A DNA stretch of 64,000 nucleotides from Korobacter sp036501185 (GCA_036501185.1 DASYAU010000134.1:1-64000), one strand, 5' to 3'; positions 7,239 through 17,922 are shown, counted from the first letter of the stretch. Made by a program: numbers and translations. The notes: generated by a model from the sequence alone, not told the origin.

Positions 7239-10200
7239 TCACTGACTACAGCTCTTGTCCTGGCCCAATGCCGGATATTCGGGAATATCATTTGCCGTCT
7301 TGCGGAATTCCGCCAGCTCTTTGCTCTTCAGCTCTTCCCACTTCGCCAGCGTCGTGTTCAGCGCTCCGCATACCCGCTCGAAGGCCGTGAACGACTGCGC
7401 GGATGGCGCGAAGTCTGCCCCATCCACCAGTCCCGCCAGGGAAACCAGGCTGTCATTCACAGTCATCACCGTGCCTTCGGTCGGTATATCGAGGATGTAC
7501 GCCGATCCCCCGAGCAGCGCCGCCACCTTCTTGTCGAGTTCGAGAGCTGCCTTCCCGGTCGCATCCTGCGCCTTCCCCAAGGCCGCCAATTTGTCTTGCA
7601 GGTCTTTCATCTGCTCGTAGGCGGCATAGTTCCGGCCAAGCGTTTCGGAAATTTGGCGCTGCAGGTTGAGCGCATTCTCCAGAGCATTCCGGCTGTAATT
7701 CACCCGCGGATCCATCTTCACTTCCATCGCTTGCTTCAAGAGTTCGCGATCCACCGTCAGGCGAACCTCGTACCTGCCTGGCAATACCAACGGCCCAAAC
7801 GGCGGCAGCGGAGTCTCGCCCACAATCGCTCCCATCGGATAGTTGTAAGGCGTCATCACGTGAACCGCCTCGGGCGTCGAGTACCGCAGGTCCCACACGA
7901 ATCGGTGCAGGCCGGGCCCTTTCGGCATTGGCTGCGGATGCGCCACCCAGTATTCCGCCACCTGAAGCGGCTGCTCCTTCTTCTCTGGCTCAGAAGCGCT
8001 GGAGTACGCTCGCACCAGTTTCCCGTCTTGCGTATAGATCTCCAGCTTTACATCCGAGTTCGAGCCTGCCGGCAGCGAGTAATAAAGAATCGCTCCATCC
8101 GGCGGGTTCTTTCCGGCCGGCACCTCTGGCGGAAGCGGAGTGTCCTGGTTCTCGTCCCTCCGCACGCGGATCGCCGCCCGAGGCCGATAAAGTTCCGCCT
8201 TTGACCCAAAGTCCCCCGCCTCGTACTGACGTAATGGCGACAGATCATCCAGGATCCACAACGCGCGTCCATAAGTTGCCGCGATTAAGTCTCCCTGTTC
8301 GATCGCCAGGTCATGCACCGCTGCCATCGGCATGTTCAGCTTCAACGACTGCCAACGCGCCCCTGCGTCCATTGAGAAATACACGCCGCGTTCCGTCCCC
8401 GCATACAACAGGGTCCCGCGCTCCGGGTCCTGTCGCACGCTTCGCACCAGGCAACTGTCGCAAATCCCGCTGACGGTCTCCTGCCAGGTCTGCCCAAAGT
8501 CATGTGTCTGATAAATGTGCGGCTTAAGATCGCCGAGGTTCATTCCATCCACAGCCATGAAGGCCGTCGCGGCATCGAAGGACGACGCCTCAATCAGCGG
8601 AATCGCGCTCCAATGCGTCACCGCCTCGGGCGTCACGTTCTTCCACGTCGCTCCGCCATCGCGAGTTACCTGCGCGTACCCGTCGTTCGAGCCTGTCCAG
8701 ATCACGCCTTCCTGCACCGGCGAAGGCGCAACCGTCATCAGCGATCCCATCTTCTTCGGGTTCTTCTCGTCCGGAGGAGTGCGCGTCAGGTCCGGGCTGA
8801 TCCCCTTCCACGTCGTCCCGCCATCCGTCGTCTGCATCACTAATTGCGTACCGACATAAAGCAGGTGCGGGTCCTGCGGCGAGAACACCAGCGGCGTGTT
8901 CCAGTTCAGCCGGTACTTCGTTCCGTACGGGATCGGCGCAGGCGATATATCCCGCGCCTGTCCTGTCTTTTTCGACACGCGGACCATCGATCCCGCCGGC
9001 CCTGCGTTGAACACAACATCCGGATCGGCCGGATCCGGGATCGTGTACCCGCTTTCGCCCCACCCAACTGGGAACCAATCGCGTTCCGTGATCTGCCCAT
9101 CGTTTCCGCGGCTCGCGATGGCCGCCGTGCCGCTGTCCTGCTGCGGCCCATAAATCCAATACGGCCAGAAGTGGTCGGTCGCCACACGGTAGAACTGCCC
9201 CGTCGGCTGGTTGTACCAGGTGCTCCAGGTCTGCGCCGCCGTTAAGGCTGATCGTCGCCCCTTGGTCCACCCCGAGCATGATGTGGTTCGAGTTAATCGG
9301 ATCGATCCACATCGTGTGATAGTCGTCTCCACCCGGCGCACCCTTCAAAACCGTGAACGTCTTCCCTCCATCCGCGCTCTTATAAAGCGACTGCAGCGGC
9401 ACGTACACCACGTTCGCGTCCTTCGGATCGATAAAAATCTCGCTCATATACCAGAATCCGACGATGCGCTCGTCAGTGGTCGCCCGTTGCCAGGTCTCAC
9501 CGCCATCGGCCGTTACGTATAGTCCGCTGCCCTTTTCTTTCCCTTCGATAATTGCGAAGACTTTTCGTCCGTGAGTGCCTGGCGCTACAGCAACTCCAAT
9601 TCGCCCGAGAGGCTCGCTCGGCAGTCCCTTGCCACCAACCTGCTTCCATGTAGCGCCTTCATCGGTCGACTTGTAGATCCCGCTCCCCGCACCGAACCGT
9701 GCCTCCGGATCGCTCGGCCTATAAACGGCTTGCCACAGCGACGCATACACGATGTGTGCATCGTCCGGCGCCAAACAGATATCGACCGCACCCGTCACGT
9801 CATCCTTATAAAGCGTCTTCTTCCACGTTCTTCCTCCATCCGTGGACCGAAAGATTCCGCGCTCCTGATTTGCGTCAAAGGTGTGTCCCATGGCCGCTGC
9901 GAGGACAATCTCGGGGTTTCTAGGATCCACCCTCACCCGCGCAATGTGTTGCGTATCCTCGAGCCCAACGTGCTTCCACGTCGCTCCACCGTCAGTGGAC
10001 TTGTAGACTCCGTCGCCGAACGCCACCTCTGAAGTGATGTCGTTTTCGCCGGTTCCCACATAAATCACCTTGGGATTCGACAGGGAAACCGCCATCGCTC
10101 CGATGGACGAGACATTCTCGCTGTCGAACAGCGGTTTCCATGTCGTTCCGCTATCGCTCGTCTTCCATACGCCGCCGCCGCTCGCGCCGAAATAAAATGT

Positions 10201-10368
10201 CGCCGGATCACCCGGGATTCCCGACACCGCATTCACCTTCCCCGCGCGATACGGCCCAATGTTGCGCCACTTCATCGCTGAAAACTGTGCAGGATCGATT
10301 TGCGCGCACAAGAAAATGGATTGGAACACGCAAACCACGACAAAAAGGCGGTTGAGCTTACGAATCAT
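7239..10368 (-). pseudogene. Secreted sortilin/VPS10-like BNR beta-propeller protein, frameshifted
   Basis: A protein of about 1042 residues if one frameshift is repaired. It has a signal peptide (MIRKLNRLFVVVCVFQSIFLCA) and repeated Asp-box motifs such as STDGGATWKHV, STDGGRTWKK and SADGGKTF. These form one or two beta-propellers of the kind annotated as glycosyl hydrolase or photosystem-stability-factor-like in Acidobacteria. A C-terminal helical and Ig-like part follows. Frame 1 runs from 10368 to 9235 and frame 2 from 9233 to 7239. One surplus G:C pair at about 9234 separates ...SLNGG from QTWSTWYNQPT..., which join perfectly when it is removed. Everything else is intact, so this is a recent lesion or a sequencing error. 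Substrate unknown. Confidence 0.85.
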
Positions 10369-10446
10369 GAAGGTCTGGCTCCTCGGGAATGCGAGAGCAT
10401 ACCGTTCGTCCAAGCGTTGTTGCAAACCGCTCTTCGCACGAACATT

Positions 10447-10452
10447 TAAACT
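10447..10452 (+). promoter_or_regulatory. TANNNT box 6 nt before thiL start (leaderless type)
   Basis: TAAACT followed by 6 nt and the GTG start at 10459, with no Shine-Dalgarno sequence. The expected transcription start coincides with the start codon. Confidence 0.5.
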
Positions 10453-10458
10453 GCTGTC

Positions 10459-11406
10459 GTGCCTCTGAGTGAAAGAGCCATGATCGATCGCATCCGCCGC
10501 CGCGCCGCTCGCGCCAGGTCGCCATTCCTCGCGCGCGGCATTGGCGATGATTGCGCCGTCCTCAGCCCGCCGCGTGGTCACGAACTTCTAGTCACCACCG
10601 ATTTCTGTCTCGAGGACGTCCACTTCCGTCGCGCGTGGCACCCGGCGAAGGCCGTTGGCCATCGCTGCCTCGTCCGCGGTCTCAGCGATATCGCCGCCAT
10701 GGGGGGAACTCCGATCGCCGCTTTTCTCTCGCTCGCCCTTCCTGCAAATCTCCCGCAGCGTTGGGTAGACGATTTCTTCACTGGGCTGCTCGCCCTGGCC
10801 GATCACTGGAGAACACCTCTCGCCGGTGGCGATATCGCTCAATCGCCTCAAGGCGTCATGGCCGACATCCTTGTCCTCGGCTCCGTGCCTGAAGGCAAAG
10901 CGATCCTGCGTTCCACCGCCCGCCCCGGCGACCTCATGTACGTAACCGGCATTCTCGGCCTCTCCTCCGGCGCCCTCGAAGATTTCCGCCGCGGCAAGAA
11001 GCCGACCCCTCGCACTGCGCCGCGTCATTTCTTTCCCGAGCCCCGTATTGACATCGGTCAATATCTTCGCGACCACAAGCTCGCCAGCGCCATGATCGAC
11101 CTCAGCGACGGTCTGTCCACCGATCTCTCGCACATTTGCGACGAAAGCTCAGTTGGGGCCGTCGTCTACGGTGAATCGGTCCCGCACCAATACTCACTCG
11201 ACCTCGCGCTCCACGGCGGCGAAGACTACGAACTGCTCTTCACCGCTCCATCACGCGCCCGAATGCCCAAACAAATCTCCGGCGTCTCCATCACCCCTAT
11301 CGGCGAAATCATCGCCCGGCGCGGCATGTGGCTCACCGACGCCACGGGCCGCCGCACCACGCTCAAACCTCGCGGCTGGGAACACTTCCGCGAACCTGGA
11401 AAATAG
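10459..11406 (+). CDS. thiL: Thiamine-monophosphate kinase
   Basis: A 315-residue cytoplasmic kinase making thiamine diphosphate from thiamine phosphate and ATP, the last step of the pathway. Family motifs are clear: GIGDDCAVL at the N-terminus, TTDFCLEDVHF, the metal/phosphate segment GLSDIAAMGGTP, GGDIAQSP, DLSDGLSTDLSHIC and GGEDYELLF. The fold is shared with PurM and SelD. Start is GTG 10459, or ATG 10480; the TANNNT box favours the GTG. The PLD-like gene starts 3 bp after the stop. Confidence 0.96.
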   Translation: MPLSERAMIDRIRRRAARARSPFLARGIGDDCAVLSPPRGHELLVTTDFCLEDVHFRRAWHPAKAVGHRCLVRGLSDIAAMGGTPIAAFLSLALPANLPQRWVDDFFTGLLALADHWRTPLAGGDIAQSPQGVMADILVLGSVPEGKAILRSTARPGDLMYVTGILGLSSGALEDFRRGKKPTPRTAPRHFFPEPRIDIGQYLRDHKLASAMIDLSDGLSTDLSHICDESSVGAVVYGESVPHQYSLDLALHGGEDYELLFTAPSRARMPKQISGVSITPIGEIIARRGMWLTDATGRRTTLKPRGWEHFREPGK

Positions 11407-11409
11407 TTC

Positions 11410-12027
11410 ATGCGCAAAAGCTCCTTCTCAAGTGCAGTTCTCACGTTTATTTTCCTGGCGCTCGTCCTGCTCCTGCTCGGTCGCATGCAGAACAAGCGCC
11501 CGGCGACCCACGTGCAAGAACTCACCCGCGCCGCCGAGGCTGGTACGGTCTCCGCCGAGGACCACTTCTCGCCCGACGAAGACATCGAGCGCATCGATAT
11601 CACTCGCCTCGACCAAGCCAGGAGCACCGTCGACATCGCTATGTACGCCTTCACCGATCGCTACCTCGCCGACGAAGTGAAGCGTCTCGCCCAACGCGGC
11701 GTGAAGATCCGTATCTACCGTGACCAGGAACAGTACGAAGAGGAACAGCGTCACGCCTCGAAGCGCGACAACGAATCCACAACCTCGCTACTTACCGGCG
11801 AGGCGAACGTCCAGATCCGCGTCAAGGGCCATCGCGAACTCATGCATCTCAAGGCCTATCTCATCGACGACTCGCTGCTCCGCGATGGCAGTGCCAACTG
11901 GTCTCCCTCGGGCGAAAAACGTCAGGACAACAACGCTCACTTCTCTACCGATCCCGCGCAGGTCGCCGCCTTCCGCAAGGATTTCAATGAAATGTGGGAT
12001 CGCACGGATAACCTGAAAATCCAGTAG
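11410..12027 (+). CDS. Phospholipase D-like nuclease with one HKD motif, membrane-anchored
   Basis: A 205-residue protein with an N-terminal signal anchor (VLTFIFLALVLLLLG) and a single PLD catalytic motif, HLKAYLID (HxKxxxxD), followed by GSANWSPSG (GSxN). One HKD per chain is the Nuc-like pattern, where two subunits form one active site. It should act outside the cytoplasmic membrane on nucleic acid or phosphodiesters. The substrate cannot be decided. It is tightly linked to thiL, which probably reflects cotranscription, not a shared pathway. Confidence 0.85.
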   Translation: MRKSSFSSAVLTFIFLALVLLLLGRMQNKRPATHVQELTRAAEAGTVSAEDHFSPDEDIERIDITRLDQARSTVDIAMYAFTDRYLADEVKRLAQRGVKIRIYRDQEQYEEEQRHASKRDNESTTSLLTGEANVQIRVKGHRELMHLKAYLIDDSLLRDGSANWSPSGEKRQDNNAHFSTDPAQVAAFRKDFNEMWDRTDNLKIQ

Positions 12028-12101
12028 ACGGCACCAAACGGGAGTGCCCTTGCAATCACGCTATCGGTCGAATGCCCAATTGCAATCCGGCAATTTCGCG
12101 G

Positions 12102-12107
12102 TAGTCT
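12102..12107 (+). promoter_or_regulatory. TANNNT box 7 nt before a start codon
   Basis: TAGTCT then 7 nt and ATG 12115. No Shine-Dalgarno; leaderless type. Confidence 0.45.
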
Positions 12108-12114
12108 ATTCACC

Positions 12115-12807
12115 ATGCTGAAATCCCCGCTGGTCCGCTGCGCTGCACTCGCCTCGGCGTCGTTGCTTTCCGCTTGTCTCGCCGGTGCGCAAAACGCGGC
12201 TCCCGCGGTGCAGGCCCCTGCTCAACCGGCCGATCCCCACAACCCGCAGCTCACCCTCCGAGTGGACGGCAAAACTGTCCCCACCACCGTCTCCGTCGAT
12301 CCCAAGAACTTCCCCGATGCGCAGAAATACATCACGCGTGAGTTCGGTCCCGGCTACATAGTCGCGGCTAACATGCCAGTATTGCTGGGCGATCTCGATG
12401 GCGACGGCCTCGAAGACGCCGTATTCATCGTCACCGGCGGCAATCCGCTGCTGGGTGCTGGCGCCTTCGGCTACACCGTCCTCGATCCCTACGATGGCTA
12501 CTGGTCATTCGGTGATCCGAACTTGAACGCGCACATCACCCAGACCGATCCCGGTCCGCACTATCTCGTCCTCATCTCGCACGACTGGCGCGGCGAAAAA
12601 GCCAAGGCAAAATACGTATTCATCAACCTGCCCTTCAAGCAAATTTCCCTGACGCCCACAACCCTCGGCGCCAGCCACTTCAAGAAGGGCAAGGAGAAAA
12701 AAGTCATCGCCGCCATCGCTACTCTCGAAACCGATGGCCAGCAGGGTGCGGTTTTCTGGAACGGCAAAACCTACAAGTTCATCCAGCTCGGCAACGTCGA
12801 CGAATAG
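12115..12807 (+). CDS. Secreted protein with FG-GAP-like DGDG segment
   Basis: A 230-residue exported protein. The signal peptide ends in a possible lipobox (LASASLLSACLAG), so it may be a lipoprotein. After a Pro/Ala-rich linker comes a globular domain containing LLGDLDGDGLEDAVFIVTGG, a calcium-binding FG-GAP/VCBS-like loop, and a C-terminal part ending in VFWNGKTYKFIQLG. No enzyme motif is seen. Function unknown. Confidence 0.82.
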   Translation: MLKSPLVRCAALASASLLSACLAGAQNAAPAVQAPAQPADPHNPQLTLRVDGKTVPTTVSVDPKNFPDAQKYITREFGPGYIVAANMPVLLGDLDGDGLEDAVFIVTGGNPLLGAGAFGYTVLDPYDGYWSFGDPNLNAHITQTDPGPHYLVLISHDWRGEKAKAKYVFINLPFKQISLTPTTLGASHFKKGKEKKVIAAIATLETDGQQGAVFWNGKTYKFIQLGNVDE

Positions 12808-12930
12808 CCTCGTATCGATTTTTGTCAATATCTGAAACTTCCGCCGGACGCCATGCCGCTCCGTCCATGACGCGCATCACCTGCATTTGTGACGCTACTT
12901 TCCGGTCATCCCGCGCCGCACTTCTCCCGA

Positions 12931-12936
12931 TATAAT
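12931..12936 (+). promoter_or_regulatory. Consensus -10 TATAAT 7 nt before pccB start
   Basis: A perfect TATAAT, 7 nt, then ATG 12944. This leaves no room for a leader, so the mRNA is probably leaderless. Confidence 0.6.
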
Positions 12937-12943
12937 CGCGGCC

Positions 12944-14494
12944 ATGAATCTTGAACAGAAGCTGCAGGAACTCAAGCGTCGCGACGATCTCGCCGAGGCC
13001 GGTGGAGGCCCCGAGCGTCGCGAACGCGAACACAAGCAGGGCAAGATGTCGGCGCGCGAGCGCATCGAGTTCCTCCTCGACGAAGGCACTTTCGAAGAGA
13101 CCGACAAGTTCGTCACTCACCGCTGCACCGACTTCGGCATGGGCGAACAGAAGGTCTTCGGAGACGGCTTCGTCACCGGTTACGGTCGCATCGAAGGCCG
13201 CCTCGTCTTCGTTTTCGCGCAAGACTTCACCGTGTTCGGCGGCTCTCTCTCGGAAGCGAACGCCTCCAAAATCGTCAAGATCATGGACATGGCAATGCGT
13301 GTCGGTGCGCCAGTCATCGGCCTCAACGACAGCGGCGGCGCCCGCATTCAGGAAGGCGTAATGTCGCTTGCCGGCTATGCCGACATCTTCCTTCGCAACA
13401 CGCTTGCCAGCGGTGTAGTTCCGCAGATCTCCGCCATCATGGGCCCATGTGCCGGAGGCGCCGTGTACTCTCCGGCCATCACCGACTTCATCCTCATGGT
13501 CGATAAGACTTCGTACATGTTCATCACCGGCCCCGACGTCATCAAGGCCGTGACGCACGAAGAAGTCAGCAAGGCGGAACTCGGCGGCGCAGCCACCCAC
13601 AACGAAAAATCCGGTGTCGCTCACTTCATGGCACACGACGACGCCGAATGCCTCAGCATGGTCCGCGAACTCCTGAGCTTCGTTCCTTCGAATAATCTCG
13701 AGGATGCGCCGCGGCGCGCCTGCAACGACCCCATCGATCGCGTGGAAGAGAAACTCGACACCCTCGTCCCCGCCGACAGTTCCGTTCCCTACGACATCAA
13801 GGACGTCATCACCAATGTCGTGGACGATGGCTACTTTTTCGATGTCCAGGAACACTACGCGAAGAACATTGTCGTCGGCTTCGCGCGTCTCAACGGCCGC
13901 TCCGTCGGAGTCGTCGCCAACCAGCCGAATTTCCTGGCCGGCGTGCTCGACATCAGTGCCAGCATCAAGGGAGCGCGATTCGTGCGCTTCTGCGATTGCT
14001 TCAATATCCCTCTCATCACTTTTGAAGACGTGCCCGGCTTCCTTCCGGGCGTAACCCAGGAACACGGCGGCATCATCACCCACGGCGCAAAGCTGCTCTT
14101 TGCCTTTGCGGAAGCGACCGTCCCGAAGATCACGGTGATCACGCGCAAAGCCTACGGCGGCGCGTATTGCGTGATGGCGTCAAAACACATTCGCACCGAC
14201 GTGAATTACGCCTGGCCGACTGCCGAGATCGCCGTCATGGGCCCGGAAGGCGCGGTAAATATCGTCTACAAACGCGAACTCGACAAATCACAGAACTACG
14301 CTGCCGATCGCGCTTCCAAGGTCGAGGAGTTCCGGGACCGCTTCGCCAATCCTTACGTCGCCGCCGAGCGCGGCTTTGTTGATTCTGTAATTCGTCCCCG
14401 CGACACCCGCAAAAAACTCATCCAGGCCCTGGAAATGCTCGACACCAAACGCGACAAAAACCCGAGCAAAAAGCATGGGAATATCCCGCTTTAA
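12944..14494 (+). CDS. pccB: Biotin-dependent acyl-CoA carboxylase, carboxyltransferase subunit (propionyl-CoA type)
   Basis: A 516-residue carboxyltransferase of the PccB/MmdA family, length as expected. It moves the carboxyl group from biotin carrier protein to propionyl- or acetyl-CoA. Visible features are the N-terminal KMSARERIEFLLDEGTF, the oxyanion-hole segments NDSGGARIQEG and GPCAGGAVYSP, and the second crotonase-like half with DVPGFLPGVTQEHGGI and KAYGGAYCVM. No biotin carboxylase or biotin carrier gene is adjacent; they must lie elsewhere. cobO nearby fits a propionyl-CoA to methylmalonyl-CoA route, but acyl specificity cannot be assigned. Confidence 0.93.
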   Translation: MNLEQKLQELKRRDDLAEAGGGPERREREHKQGKMSARERIEFLLDEGTFEETDKFVTHRCTDFGMGEQKVFGDGFVTGYGRIEGRLVFVFAQDFTVFGGSLSEANASKIVKIMDMAMRVGAPVIGLNDSGGARIQEGVMSLAGYADIFLRNTLASGVVPQISAIMGPCAGGAVYSPAITDFILMVDKTSYMFITGPDVIKAVTHEEVSKAELGGAATHNEKSGVAHFMAHDDAECLSMVRELLSFVPSNNLEDAPRRACNDPIDRVEEKLDTLVPADSSVPYDIKDVITNVVDDGYFFDVQEHYAKNIVVGFARLNGRSVGVVANQPNFLAGVLDISASIKGARFVRFCDCFNIPLITFEDVPGFLPGVTQEHGGIITHGAKLLFAFAEATVPKITVITRKAYGGAYCVMASKHIRTDVNYAWPTAEIAVMGPEGAVNIVYKRELDKSQNYAADRASKVEEFRDRFANPYVAAERGFVDSVIRPRDTRKKLIQALEMLDTKRDKNPSKKHGNIPL

Positions 14495-14623
14495 TCTCTC
14501 AGCCGGCGAGTGCGATCCGCTTTGCCTTGACGTCTCTTCACAATTCTTTGCACTGAGACTCTGTGGCAACCCCGTACCCTGATCTCCGCTCCAATAGTCG
14601 AACACCACAAAACGGGAGGGAAA

Positions 14624-14938
14624 ATGGACATTCGTAAATCTCTGCGCGTCGCGCCGGCAGTTCTCGCCATGGGAGCAATGATGCTGTTTACGGCCGTGCC
14701 GCAGGCGAAAGCCGACGATGAACACCGCGAGTGCCGGGAGCACGTCACCAAGGCCCAGGCGCGACTCGAAAAAGAAATCGCCCGTCACGGCGACCACAGT
14801 CCGCAGGCCGATCATGCCCGCCAGAACCTGAACGCCGAACGCGATCGCTGCTGGAACCGCGAACATGGCTATTGGGGTGCCGATAACCGTTGGCACACCG
14901 AGCGCGATTGGGAAGAACATCACGACGACCGCCACTAG
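14624..14938 (+). CDS. Small exported charged protein
   Basis: A 104-residue protein with a signal peptide (VLAMGAMMLFTAVPQAKA) and a short mature domain very rich in His, Glu, Arg and Asp. Two Cys (HRECRE, DRCWN) could form a disulfide. AAACGGGAGGGAAA lies just upstream and gives a strong ribosome-binding site. A terminator follows. It resembles small secreted acidobacterial proteins of unknown function. Confidence 0.8.
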   Translation: MDIRKSLRVAPAVLAMGAMMLFTAVPQAKADDEHRECREHVTKAQARLEKEIARHGDHSPQADHARQNLNAERDRCWNREHGYWGADNRWHTERDWEEHHDDRH

Positions 14939-14956
14939 GACGAATTCGATCACGAG

Positions 14957-14981
14957 GGCCGCCGATTTCGGCGGCCTTTTT
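14957..14981 (+). terminator. Rho-independent terminator
   Basis: The stem GGCCGCCGA/TCGGCGGCC with a tiny loop is followed at once by TTTTT, after the small secreted protein gene. Confidence 0.9.
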
Positions 14982-14985
14982 GCGT

Positions 14986-14991
14986 TACCCT
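14986..14991 (+). promoter_or_regulatory. TANNNT box 6 nt before SemiSWEET start
   Basis: TACCCT, 6 nt, then GTG 14998. It lies 5 nt after the terminator T-tract, so a new transcript must begin here; it is of leaderless type. Confidence 0.5.
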
Positions 14992-14997
14992 GATCTC

Positions 14998-15263
14998 GTG
15001 ATCTCCAGCGCAGTTGTCGGCTACATCGCGGGAACGCTCACCACCGCGTCATTCCTGCCGCAGGTCTTGCACTCGCTCCGCTCGCGCTCCTGCCGCGATC
15101 TTTCCTACGCCATGCTCCTCGTGATGGGCACCGGCACAGCCCTGTGGGCGGTCTACGGCGTCATGCTTCACCGCTGGCCCATCATCCTGCCGAACACCGT
15201 CAGCTTTTGCCTCATTCTCTGGCTCATCTTCATGAAAGCCAGCTACCATCCAAGGTCCCGCCG

Positions 15264-15267
<4 letters not shown>
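14998..15267 (+). CDS. SemiSWEET-type sugar transporter
   Basis: An 89-residue membrane protein with three helices (about 5-22, 37-56 and 63-81). It has the PQ-loop motif FLPQVLHSLRSRS in the first helix and the WAVYG segment of helix two. SemiSWEETs are half-size homologues of eukaryotic SWEETs that dimerise to move sugars by facilitated diffusion. The start is GTG 14998. A longer in-frame ORF begins at 14890 but crosses the preceding gene and terminator. The stop overlaps the LOG gene start (ATGA). Confidence 0.88.
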
Positions 15268-15874
<607 letters not shown>

Positions 15875-15878
<4 letters not shown>

Positions 15879-16720
15879 TTCGGCGTCATGAAATCGAACG
15901 CCCGCGCAATATAGGCCTTCAAATTCTTGCGCTCGACCACTGCATCCAGCATGCCGTGCTTCAACAGGAACTCCGACCGCTGGAATCCTTCAGGCAGCTT
16001 CTGCCGGATCGTCTGCTCGATCACGCGCGGCCCCGCGAACCCAATCAGCGCGCCTGGCTCGGCGATATTCAAGTCTCCCAGCATGGCGAACGACGCGGTT
16101 GTGCCGCCCGTCGTCGGGTCCGTAAGCAGCGAGATGAACGGCACCTTCGCGGCTTCCATCCGCGCCAATGCCGACGAAATCTTCGCCAGTTGCATCAGGC
16201 TGATCACGCCTTCCATCATGCGCGCTCCGCCCGACGCCGACACAATCAGCAGCGGCGTCCGTTCGCCGGTCGCGCGTTCTACTGCGCGGGTAATCACTTC
16301 CCCGACCACCGACCCCATGCTCCCGCCAATGAAGCTGTACTCCATCACACTGCTGATCACCGGGCGCCCATAAATCTTGCCCGTGGCATTGATCACCGCA
16401 TCGCTCAGCCCGCTGTCTTTCTGCGCCCGCTTCAGGCGCGCGGCATACGGCTTCAGGTCGGTGAATTTCAGCGGATCGGTGGATCGCAGATTGGTATCAA
16501 AGGCTTCGTACTTGCCATCGTCATACAGGTAGTTCAGCCGGGTGCGTGCGTCGATCCTGAAGTGCTTATCGCACTTCGGGCACACGTTCAGGTTCTCTTC
16601 GAGATCTTTTTTCCAGATGATCTGGCGGCACTGCTCGCACTTCACCCACAGCCCTTCGGTCTTTACTTTCTTTTCACCCGAAGTGTCGAGCTCTCCGCTT
16701 TCCCGCTTGAACCAACTCAT
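15875..16720 (-). CDS. accD: Acetyl-CoA carboxylase carboxyltransferase subunit beta
   Basis: A 281-residue subunit of acetyl-CoA carboxylase. The N-terminal zinc ribbon is complete (CEQC about residues 28-31, CPKC about 47-50). The carboxyltransferase core has GGSMGSVVGE, SASGGARMMEG and DPTTGGTTASFAMLGD. With AccA (not in the window) it makes malonyl-CoA for fatty acid synthesis. cobO begins immediately upstream on the same strand, with 18 bp between them. Confidence 0.97.
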
Positions 16721-16738
16721 CGTCGCTGCCCCGATCCG

Positions 16739-17275
16739 CTAATATTCGATGCCCCGTTGCGCCAGGATGCCTTTTTGGTAGGCATGCTTCACCTCGCGCA
16801 TTTCGGTCACCGTGTCGGCGAGTTCCACGATTGTCGGATGCGCATTGCGCCCCGTCAAGATCACATGCACCATCTCCGGCTTCCGCCGCAGCACCTCTGC
16901 TACCTTCTCCGCATCCAGCATCTTGTAGCTGATTGCGTAATTGATCTCATCGAGAACCATCAGGTCCCACTGGCCCGACAGGATCGCCTCCGCGGCTTCT
17001 TTCCATGCCTCTTCCACCAACTTGATGTCTTCAGGATCGGTCTCGGCGCCGCCGACCTTCACGAACCCGCGTCCCATCTGCTTCATCACGAACTTGTCGC
17101 CGAAGGCCTGCACCGCGTCGAGTTCGCCGTAGTGCCACGAGCCCTTCAGGAATTGCAGCATCAGTACCTTCATGCCGTTGCCGACGGCGCGCAACGCCGT
17201 CCCCATGGCCGCGGTGGTTTTGCCCTTGCCCGGCCCAGTATTCACGATGATCAGTCCCTTGCGTACGTCTGCCAT
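16739..17275 (-). CDS. cobO: Cob(I)alamin adenosyltransferase, CobA/CobO/BtuR type
   Basis: A 178-residue enzyme transferring the adenosyl group from ATP to cob(I)alamin, giving coenzyme B12. The P-loop GPGKGKTTAAMG is at about residues 14-25. The family motifs QFLKG, WDLMVLDEINYA and VILTGRNAHP follow. The length is standard. Its neighbour pccB suggests supply of adenosylcobalamin to methylmalonyl-CoA mutase, but the direct partner on the strand is accD. Confidence 0.96.
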   Translation of the reverse strand: MADVRKGLIIVNTGPGKGKTTAAMGTALRAVGNGMKVLMLQFLKGSWHYGELDAVQAFGDKFVMKQMGRGFVKVGGAETDPEDIKLVEEAWKEAAEAILSGQWDLMVLDEINYAISYKMLDAEKVAEVLRRKPEMVHVILTGRNAHPTIVELADTVTEMREVKHAYQKGILAQRGIEY

Positions 17276-17343
17276 AGAGCGCTCGCCCCGCAGGGCGAAT
17301 CATTGATTGTAAATGGCAAAGCCACGAGGCTGCATCTTCGCGT

Positions 17344-17349
17344 TACCAT
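17344..17349 (+). promoter_or_regulatory. TANNNT box 6 nt before DinB-like start
   Basis: TACCAT, 6 nt, ATG 17356; no Shine-Dalgarno. Confidence 0.45.
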
Positions 17350-17355
17350 CGTTGC

Positions 17356-17904
17356 ATGGCTCACAAGTTCTCTACGTCCTACATTGAAGACTCGATCTCG
17401 CTCTTCCGCTACTACAAGAAGCTGGGCGAAGGCGCCATCGCCCAAGTGGCAGACGAGCATCTTGCGATGCAACTCGACGCCGAGATGAACTCCATCGCCC
17501 TCATCGTGAAACACATGGCCGGCAACATGCGTTCGCGCTGGACCGACTTCCTCACCTCGGACGGCGAAAAAAACAACCGCAATCGCGATACAGAATTCGA
17601 AGCGCCGCCGAAAACGCGGGCCGAGATCATGAAGCTCTGGGAAGACGGCTGGGCCCGAGTCTTCTTCGCTCTCGAGCCGCTCACCGACGCTGACCTCACC
17701 CGCGAGATCACGATCCGCACTGAACCGCACTCCGTCATGCAGGCTATAAACCGTCAGCTTGCGCACTACTGCTACCACATTGGCCAGATCGTTTTCCTGG
17801 CAAAACACTTTCAGGCGGACGGTTGGAAGTCGTTGTCCGTGCCGCGTAAAAGCTCTGCGGATTTCAATGAGAAGGTAAAACGCGGCGAAGCCAGCCAGCG
17901 CTAG
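17356..17904 (+). CDS. DinB-superfamily protein (DUF1572)
   Basis: A 182-residue predicted four-helix bundle. It has three spaced His residues expected for the DinB/YfiT metal site (VKHMAGNM, and HYCYHIGQIVFLAKHF near the C-terminus), with NRQLAHYCYHIGQI the clearest family motif. DUF1572 proteins are cytosolic with unknown reaction; some relatives are mycothiol- or bacillithiol-dependent transferases. Confidence 0.9.
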   Translation: MAHKFSTSYIEDSISLFRYYKKLGEGAIAQVADEHLAMQLDAEMNSIALIVKHMAGNMRSRWTDFLTSDGEKNNRNRDTEFEAPPKTRAEIMKLWEDGWARVFFALEPLTDADLTREITIRTEPHSVMQAINRQLAHYCYHIGQIVFLAKHFQADGWKSLSVPRKSSADFNEKVKRGEASQR

Positions 17905-17922
17905 GCTCTCCAAAAAAACAAG

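Noticed and set aside
12779..14083. 434-codon antisense open frame over pccB
   Set aside because: Shadow frame of a strong carboxyltransferase gene; no ribosome-binding site and no domain.
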